Of a DNA stretch of 28,436 nt, positions 24,005 to 28,436 are shown one piece after another. This DNA comes from CAYMWF01 sp964394085 [NCBI: uncultured Gemmatimonadota bacterium] (lineage in GTDB: Bacteria; GCA-2686955; CAYMWF01). The DNA is taken from the NCBI GenBank assembly GCA_964394085.1, contig CAYMWF010000055.1:1-28436 (forward strand). The letters run 5' to 3'. The notes under the pieces were generated by a model that did not search any database, had not been told where the DNA came from, and was given only the letters and a program-made list of their open reading frames with translations. A program made the position numbers and the translations under genes. Within the stretch, counting starts at the first letter, position 1. Each line of letters starts with the position of its first letter.

Positions 24005-25471
24005 ATGTACAGTAGTAAAAAAGAGTTCGAAAGAAAGCGCAAAGCCATCCTGATAATAGCGTTCTTTGCGGTTTTTATTGCATTTCTTCTTGTTCTGGCG
24101 CCTGAGCGCGTGCAGAAAGTCGATGTCTCGCCGAGGGATCCCGGGAAAGCGGCTCCCGGCGGGACCACGGTTGTGAAAACGGATGAAGAACCCGCTGAAC
24201 CTGTCAGCTCGTCTCCCCGGAACAGCGCTATCCCGTCAGGGAAAGAGCGACGGCCGCCCGCAGCGGAGAATAAAGCGTCCGGAGAGGATGAGCCCGCCCC
24301 CGCAGGTCCCGTAATCCCCCGTTTCCAGGATGAATCCGGGATTACATTCACATTTCGCGATACGATCAAAGAGAACGATGCCATGTACAAAATCCTCGTC
24401 GGTTACGGCGTCTCGCCCCGGCAGGTGATAGAGGTGGATCGCGCCGCCCGTCCGGTCTACGATCTTCGAAGAATCAAAAAGGGGCAGATCCTGGAGTGCG
24501 AGCTCGACAGGCACGGGGAGCTGACCGGTTTCAAGTTCAAGGTTTCACCGGAATCCCTGCTCGTGGTCACCCCGGGAGACGAATACAGCGCCGAGTTGAA
24601 GTGGACCCCTCTGAAGGTTGAAGAGCTGCCCCTGTCGCTGAATATCCGGACATCCCTCTGGGAGGCCGTCACAGAAACGGATGAGCACCCGGCCCTCGCC
24701 CTCAAGATAGCCGAGATATTCCAGTGGCAGGTCGATTTTCTCGTGGATATCCGCGAGGGTGATAATATCTGCCTTCTCGTCGAAAAACTGTACGATGATA
24801 CCGGGTACCTGGGGTTCGGAAAGGTGCTTGCCGCCGAATTCAGGGGTGAATGCGGCGATTTCGAGGCTTTCCACTTCGCCGATCCGGACGGGAGCAGCGG
24901 ATACTACGACTCGGAAGGCGTTGCGGTCAGAAAGATGTTCCTCAAATCGCCCCTCAATTATACCAGGGTAAGCTCGGGGTTCAGCTCGAGCAGGATGCAC
25001 CCGATCCTCAGAAGACGCATGCCGCATTACGGGGTGGATTACGCTGCGCCGTCCGGCAGTCCGATCTCCGCAAGCGCCGACGGCAAGGTGGTTTTCGCCG
25101 GGAGGAAGGGGCCGAACGGGAGAATGGTGGAGATAAGGCACAACAGCGTCTATTCGACGTATTATCTTCATCTTTCAAGGTTCGCGAGGGGTGTGAAAAG
25201 GGGCGCGAAAGTTGAGCAGGGGCAGGTGATAGGGTATGTGGGCTCCACCGGCCGGTCAACCGGTCCCCACCTCGATTACAGGATGACGCGCCACGGCAGC
25301 TACGTGAATCCGCTCCGGGTGACGTCCCCTTCGGGCAAGCCTGTAAAAGACGAATACATGGCGCTTTTCAGAGAGAGAGTCGACACTCTTCTCACCCGGC
25401 TGCCGATAGATTCATCCCGCGTCGCCGGCCCTTTTCCGGCCGCACATACCCGGGTTACCGAGGATGGTTGA
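24005..25471 (+). CDS. M23 family peptidoglycan endopeptidase, membrane-anchored
   Basis: The 488-residue protein has an N-terminal membrane anchor (about 12-32, KRKAILIIAFFAVFIAFLLV) and a proline/glutamate-rich linker to about 110. A LysM/OapA-like segment follows (about 115-180, MYKILVGYGVSPRQVIEVDR), and the LytM/M23 domain lies at about 310-445. Zinc-site residues are H341 and D345 in HYGVDYAAPSG; a further histidine lies in TYYLHLSRF. The usual final HxH appears as H422-L-D424 in STGPHLDYRM, so one zinc ligand is Asp instead of His. The role is likely periplasmic peptide cross-link cleavage during growth or division, with MepM as the closest known analogue. The start has no clear ribosome-binding site. 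The stop overlaps only an unlikely TTG start of the next gene. Confidence 0.87.
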   Translation: MYSSKKEFERKRKAILIIAFFAVFIAFLLVLAPERVQKVDVSPRDPGKAAPGGTTVVKTDEEPAEPVSSSPRNSAIPSGKERRPPAAENKASGEDEPAPAGPVIPRFQDESGITFTFRDTIKENDAMYKILVGYGVSPRQVIEVDRAARPVYDLRRIKKGQILECELDRHGELTGFKFKVSPESLLVVTPGDEYSAELKWTPLKVEELPLSLNIRTSLWEAVTETDEHPALALKIAEIFQWQVDFLVDIREGDNICLLVEKLYDDTGYLGFGKVLAAEFRGECGDFEAFHFADPDGSSGYYDSEGVAVRKMFLKSPLNYTRVSSGFSSSRMHPILRRRMPHYGVDYAAPSGSPISASADGKVVFAGRKGPNGRMVEIRHNSVYSTYYLHLSRFARGVKRGAKVEQGQVIGYVGSTGRSTGPHLDYRMTRHGSYVNPLRVTSPSGKPVKDEYMALFRERVDTLLTRLPIDSSRVAGPFPAAHTRVTEDG

Positions 25472-25505
25472 ACACGAAACCGTCCATCCCCCTGGTTCCT
25501 GAACC

Positions 25506-25509
25506 GGAG
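25506..25509 (+). promoter_or_regulatory. Ribosome-binding site that fixes the coaX start
   Basis: GGAG lies 6 nt before ATG 25516. The longer frame from TTG 25468 would add 16 residues not typical of CoaX. Confidence 0.7.
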
Positions 25510-25515
25510 TTGAAG

Positions 25516-26304
25516 ATGAAAAAAGAAACAGGGCCGCTTCTCGTTCTGGACATAGGCAACACCAACACGGTTTTCGGTCTGTACGGCGAACAGTGGGTCC
25601 ACGGGCCCTGGCGCATCAAGAGCGACAGCTCCCGGACCGAGGATGAATACGCGACCCTGCTGGGCTACCTGATGCAGCGCGTCGGAGTATCCACCTCTGA
25701 CTTGTCCGGCGTGGCCATAGCCTCGGTGGTGCCTCCCCTGACCCGCATCCTGCGTCACTGGTGCGAAAAATATACCGAAAACCGGCCCGTTATCGTGGGG
25801 TACAGGAGCAAGCTGAATATCGGGATAGATTTTTCCGATCCCTCCCGGATCGGGGCCGACAGGCTCGCGAACGCGGCCGCGGCTTTCGCCTCCTTCGGCG
25901 CTCCGGTCATCACCATCGACTTCGGCACCGCAACGACTTTCGACATTGTGAACGAAGAAGGCAACTACTGCGGCGGCGTCATCTGCCCCGGTCCTCTGCT
26001 CGCGGCGGATGAGCTTGCGTCCCGGACGGCGAAGCTGCCGCAGGTTTCGCTCCGGAGGCCTTCATCCGTGGTCGGGAGCGACACCGAGGAGAGCATCAGG
26101 TCGGGTCTGCACTACGGCACCATCGGGCAGTTGAACGGAATCCTCGCCAGCATCATCGCCGACAGGGGCTGGAAAGAGCCGGCCGTGGTGGCGACGGGCG
26201 GGTTGTCTGCTTATTTTTCCGACCATATCCCGCTCGTCAGGGAGAGCAATCCGATGCTGACCCTCGAGGGGGTCCGTCTTATTTACGAGTTGAACAAGAT
26301 TTGA
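25516..26304 (+). CDS. coaX: Type III pantothenate kinase
   Basis: CoaX phosphorylates pantothenate with ATP in the first step of coenzyme A synthesis, in the cytoplasm. The 262-residue product has the usual length. It carries the N-terminal phosphate-binding motif LDIGNTNTVFGLY, the central GADRLANAAAAF block, TIDFGTATTFDIV, and the late ATGGLSAYF. The start at 25516 is supported by GGAG upstream and by the typical short N-terminus before LLVLDIGNTNT. It follows the M23 gene by 44 nt and is probably cotranscribed with it. Its 3' end overlaps the convergent HAD gene by 26 bp. All recognised motifs are intact. Confidence 0.96.
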   Translation: MKKETGPLLVLDIGNTNTVFGLYGEQWVHGPWRIKSDSSRTEDEYATLLGYLMQRVGVSTSDLSGVAIASVVPPLTRILRHWCEKYTENRPVIVGYRSKLNIGIDFSDPSRIGADRLANAAAAFASFGAPVITIDFGTATTFDIVNEEGNYCGGVICPGPLLAADELASRTAKLPQVSLRRPSSVVGSDTEESIRSGLHYGTIGQLNGILASIIADRGWKEPAVVATGGLSAYFSDHIPLVRESNPMLTLEGVRLIYELNKI

Positions 26305-27013
26305 CGAGTTCGTAAACGTCCGCCAGGGTTTCCATCACGGCGTCGGCGTTCTTCAGCCGGTCGGGCGGGAGCGTTGTGGCCACGGCGATGCAGTCCATTC
26401 CGGCGCTCTTCGCGGCATCGATGCCGGGCGGCGCGTTTTCAACGACCAGGCAGCGGTCGGGTTCCAGGGAAAGAATTTCCGCGGCGGTGAGCCACGGTTC
26501 AGGATGGGGTTTTCGATGGGTGACCGATCCGGCGGTCACTACGGCGTCGAAGCATTCGTCGAAGAGATCGCTGATCTGCGCTTCGGTCACGTGGGCCCGC
26601 GACCCGGTCACCAGGGCCGTTTTCATCCCGGCGTCTCGAACCAGGTCCAGAAGCTCCGTCGCCTTTTCGAAGGGCACGAGCTCGAAAATCTCGGCGAAAC
26701 GTGCGTCTTTGGCGGCAAGCACCTCGTCCACCACGTCGTCTTCGGGTTCGATGCCGTGATTCGCCAGAAGCCGCCTGGCCGTCTCGCCGGTTTCCCGTCC
26801 TTCCAGTTCGAAGATCTCTATCGGTTCTATGGTGCAGCCGGCTCCCGAGCTCAGCGCGAACTGCCATGCTTCGGTATAATACGGTATGGTGTCGAGGAGG
26901 ACCCCGTCCTTGTCGAATAGAATCGCTCCGTAACCATCGCTCTCGAGCTTCCCGGCGATATTTTTCAGACCGTCGTCCTGCGGCGGCGGTTTTTTTCGCG
27001 GGCTGCCGTTCAT
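26279..27013 (-). CDS. HAD superfamily hydrolase (phosphatase, subfamily IA-like)
   Basis: The 244-residue protein carries HAD motif I as FDKDGVLLDT, with nucleophile D34 and acid D36, and a helical C1 cap (about 45-115). It also has motif II LVTGSRAHV, a motif III lysine in HRKPHPEPW, and motif IV-like VVENAPPGIDAAKSAGM. The layout matches phosphoglycolate phosphatase/beta-phosphoglucomutase relatives; the substrate cannot be told. The start chosen is the ATG whose first base is 27013, with GGGAG and GAGAAG upstream on the minus strand. A longer frame starting at 27103 would add 30 residues of low-complexity intergenic sequence. It is convergent with coaX, sharing 26 bp, and divergent from the radical SAM gene. 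Confidence 0.9.
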   Translation of the reverse strand: MNGSPRKKPPPQDDGLKNIAGKLESDGYGAILFDKDGVLLDTIPYYTEAWQFALSSGAGCTIEPIEIFELEGRETGETARRLLANHGIEPEDDVVDEVLAAKDARFAEIFELVPFEKATELLDLVRDAGMKTALVTGSRAHVTEAQISDLFDECFDAVVTAGSVTHRKPHPEPWLTAAEILSLEPDRCLVVENAPPGIDAAKSAGMDCIAVATTLPPDRLKNADAVMETLADVYELVKSCSTRK

Positions 27014-27088
27014 CTTCTCGGTTCTCCCGGTTCGAATGCTGCTGATACTTGCCGGTGCGCCATGGTTACCATTGATACCCCAACAGCG

Positions 27089-27111
27089 CCGGTAAGACAA
27101 CAATCTTCCGG
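27089..27111. other. Small bulged hairpin
   Basis: CCGG-T-AAGA pairs with TCTTCCGG around loop CAACAA: 8 bp with one bulged T. No T-run follows. Confidence 0.55.
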
Positions 27112-27144
27112 TGTCGGGGCTGTCGCTGTCACCGCGGGGCGGCA

Positions 27145-27219
27145 GGGGGAGCGCCTTCCCGCCCGACGGACGATAGCGGATGACGCAGCGTGCTCCACCG
27201 GGCGGGAAAGCGCTCCCCC
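27145..27219. repeat. Long inverted repeat, 21-bp arms with 33-nt loop
   Basis: The arms at 27145-27165 and 27199-27219 match at 20 of 21 positions; the left arm starts GGGGGAGCGC. Imperfect pairing continues outward for another dozen or so bases. There is no T-run on either side, so a simple terminator is unlikely. It lies upstream of both divergent genes. Confidence 0.9.
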
Positions 27220-27344
27220 TTCCACTCCCCGGTTACCGCCTGATGGCTGTAGTATCGAGTTGGTATTCACAGGTATCGAGAAGGTGTGGAACATGAAGGG
27301 TTCACCGCGATACCGCCCCTTTGTCCGGGGCCGGGTCGCGGAAC

Positions 27345-27375
27345 TTGACATGGACTCGGGGCCTTGTAGTATACT
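27345..27375 (+). promoter_or_regulatory. Promoter of the radical SAM gene
   Basis: A perfect TTGACA (27345-27350) is followed either by TAGTAT (27367-27372, spacing 16) or by TATACT (27370-27375, spacing 19). The start near 27380 leaves 15-18 nt before ATG 27397 or about 42 nt before ATG 27424. Confidence 0.6.
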
Positions 27376-27396
27376 CTGCGGACCTCCAGGGCTTCC

Positions 27397-28436
27397 ATGG
27401 ACGCTAAGTTCAATAAAGGCAAAATGATAGAGACCAATAACAACCCGGCAAGAATCACGCTGATACGTCCCCCCGTACTCGAACTCCGGTCTAATCTCAG
27501 CTCCTACGGGGCGGTTTTGCCCATCGGCCTCGGCTATATCGCGGCCGTGCTGAGGGATGCCGGACATCACCTGACGGTGATCGATGCGCCCGGCGAGGCT
27601 ATTGGACAGTATGTGGAAATACCCTCTCCGATCGGCGCAGTGCACAGCAACGGCCTTACCGTGGATGAAATCGTCGACCGCATTCCCGGGGATACGGAAA
27701 TCATCGGGATGACGAATATGTACCTGCATGAATGGCCGACGCTGTGCGAGATTGCCGAAAAGGCGGCAGCGAACGTACCGGAGGCGGTGATTGTAATCGG
27801 CGGAGAAAACGCGACCGCATTCCGGAAGCGGATGTTCGATGAATCACCCCATGTGGACTACTGCGTGCTGGGTGAGGGCGAAGCCGCCATGCTCGAACTC
27901 GTTCACTGCATCAAAAAGGGTCTGCCCGCGGATCATATTCAGGGCATTGCGAGCCGCACCAGGAAAATCGATGAAAGCAACCCGCGCGAATATCTTTCCA
28001 GGCGCGAAACCGAGATCGATTCGATTCCGACACCGGCCTGGGAATTTTTCAAAGTCGAAGATTATCTGGGGAGTGCGGATCATCACGGGGTTCACCGCGG
28101 TCGTTCGATTCCCATGACCGCAACGCGGGGCTGCCCGTTCCGGTGCACGTTCTGCTCCAGCCCCGCCATGTGGACCACCCGTTACGTGACCCGCGATCCC
28201 CAGGATGTGGTCGATGAAATGCGGCTGTATGTAAAGAAATACGGAATTGATAATGTGAACTTCTGCGACCTGGCGGCCATCATCAAGCGGGATTGGATTC
28301 TGGAATTTACCGCAAAGCTCAAAAAGGAAAAGTGGAATGTAAACTGGCAGCTGCCCACGGGCACCCGTTCGGAGACTCTGGATGAAGAGGTTCTCCGGGG
28401 TGTTTATGAAACGGGATGCCGGAATATCACCTATGC
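27397..28436 (+). CDS. B12-binding-domain radical SAM protein, 3' end outside window
   Basis: The reading frame is open from ATG 27397 to the window edge (346 codons), so the gene is partial. The N-terminus (ITLIRPPVLELRSNLSSYG, then PIGLGYIAAVLRDAGHHLTV) and VIVIGGENA...YCVLGEGEAAMLEL form a B12-binding-like Rossmann domain over about 20-170. The radical SAM cluster motif is C246-x3-C250-x2-C253 in RGCPFRCTFCSSP. It would bind a 4Fe-4S cluster and split S-adenosylmethionine to start a radical reaction. Related proteins methylate, cyclise or rearrange lipids, cofactors and natural products; the substrate cannot be told. AGGG at 27388-27391 supports the chosen start; ATG 27424, with AAAGG 4 nt upstream, is the alternative. 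Confidence 0.88.
   Translation, partial: MDAKFNKGKMIETNNNPARITLIRPPVLELRSNLSSYGAVLPIGLGYIAAVLRDAGHHLTVIDAPGEAIGQYVEIPSPIGAVHSNGLTVDEIVDRIPGDTEIIGMTNMYLHEWPTLCEIAEKAAANVPEAVIVIGGENATAFRKRMFDESPHVDYCVLGEGEAAMLELVHCIKKGLPADHIQGIASRTRKIDESNPREYLSRRETEIDSIPTPAWEFFKVEDYLGSADHHGVHRGRSIPMTATRGCPFRCTFCSSPAMWTTRYVTRDPQDVVDEMRLYVKKYGIDNVNFCDLAAIIKRDWILEFTAKLKKEKWNVNWQLPTGTRSETLDEEVLRGVYETGCRNITY

Larger units (their letters stand above)
27014..27396. other. Divergent intergenic region with hairpins and promoter
   Basis: The gap separates the minus-strand HAD gene from the plus-strand radical SAM gene. It contains a small bulged hairpin, a long inverted repeat and a good promoter (each listed separately). 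Frames open through it (for example 27062-27427) have no family signature or good ribosome-binding site and are taken as non-coding. A structured RNA is possible but unproven. Confidence 0.6.

Noticed and set aside
25468-25515. TTG start for coaX
   Set aside because: It adds 16 atypical residues, whereas ATG 25516 has GGAG at the right distance and the family-typical N-terminus.
27062-27427. 121-residue plus-strand frame
   Set aside because: It has no recognisable family, runs through strong inverted repeats and the radical SAM promoter, and lacks a good ribosome-binding site.

Overview
The window is a GC-rich bacterial chromosome segment with the protein repertoire of a Gram-negative bacterium of the FCB superphylum outside classical Bacteroidota. 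Candidate lineages are Krumholzibacteriota, Eisenbacteria, Latescibacterota, Zixibacteria and Gemmatimonadota; no rRNA or marker here settles it. The clues are FlgD-like/type A C-terminal sorting domains on secreted peptidases, PorV-type barrels, a PorU-like C25 peptidase and a SprA-like outer-membrane protein. Core genes (accA, coaX, tRNA-Gln) show that this is ordinary chromosome.

Layout. 1-245: a 32/33-bp tandem array running into the accA ribosome-binding site. 245-1186: accA. 1346-4063: a secreted M6-type metallopeptidase with a C-terminal sorting-like domain, followed by a second short tandem array. 4241-4405: a 54-residue Trm112-type zinc protein with its own promoter. 4709-17284: a tightly packed six-gene operon encoding PorV-like, PorU-like C25 peptidase, a second PorV-like protein with a large helical insert, a DUF5683-like protein, an NHL-propeller lipoprotein and a SprA-like outer-membrane protein. 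17284-18128: a low-GC insert made of a 161-bp palindrome and a DUF5674 gene translationally coupled to a small partner. 18141-19985: a BamA/TamA-like Omp85 protein. 20031-23846: a divergent UbiA-like membrane protein and a large TPR protein. 23843-23999: a self-contained tRNA-Gln unit with promoter and terminator. 24005-26304: an M23 endopeptidase and coaX. 26279-27013 (minus strand): a HAD phosphatase, convergent with coaX. 27014-27396: a divergent intergenic region with two hairpins and a promoter. 27397-end: a B12-binding radical SAM protein cut by the window edge.

How it fits together. In Bacteroidota the type IX secretion system (T9SS) exports proteins with a C-terminal sorting domain through SprA/Sov; PorV shuttles cargo and PorU is the cell-surface sortase. 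Here SprA-like, PorU-like and two PorV-like genes lie in one operon with two unassigned partners, next to an Omp85 gene and near a plausible cargo peptidase. The simplest reading is a compact, divergent T9SS-like export and attachment module. No PorK/L/M/N motor genes are in the window. The DUF5674 pair looks like a recent insertion between the SprA-like and Omp85 genes.
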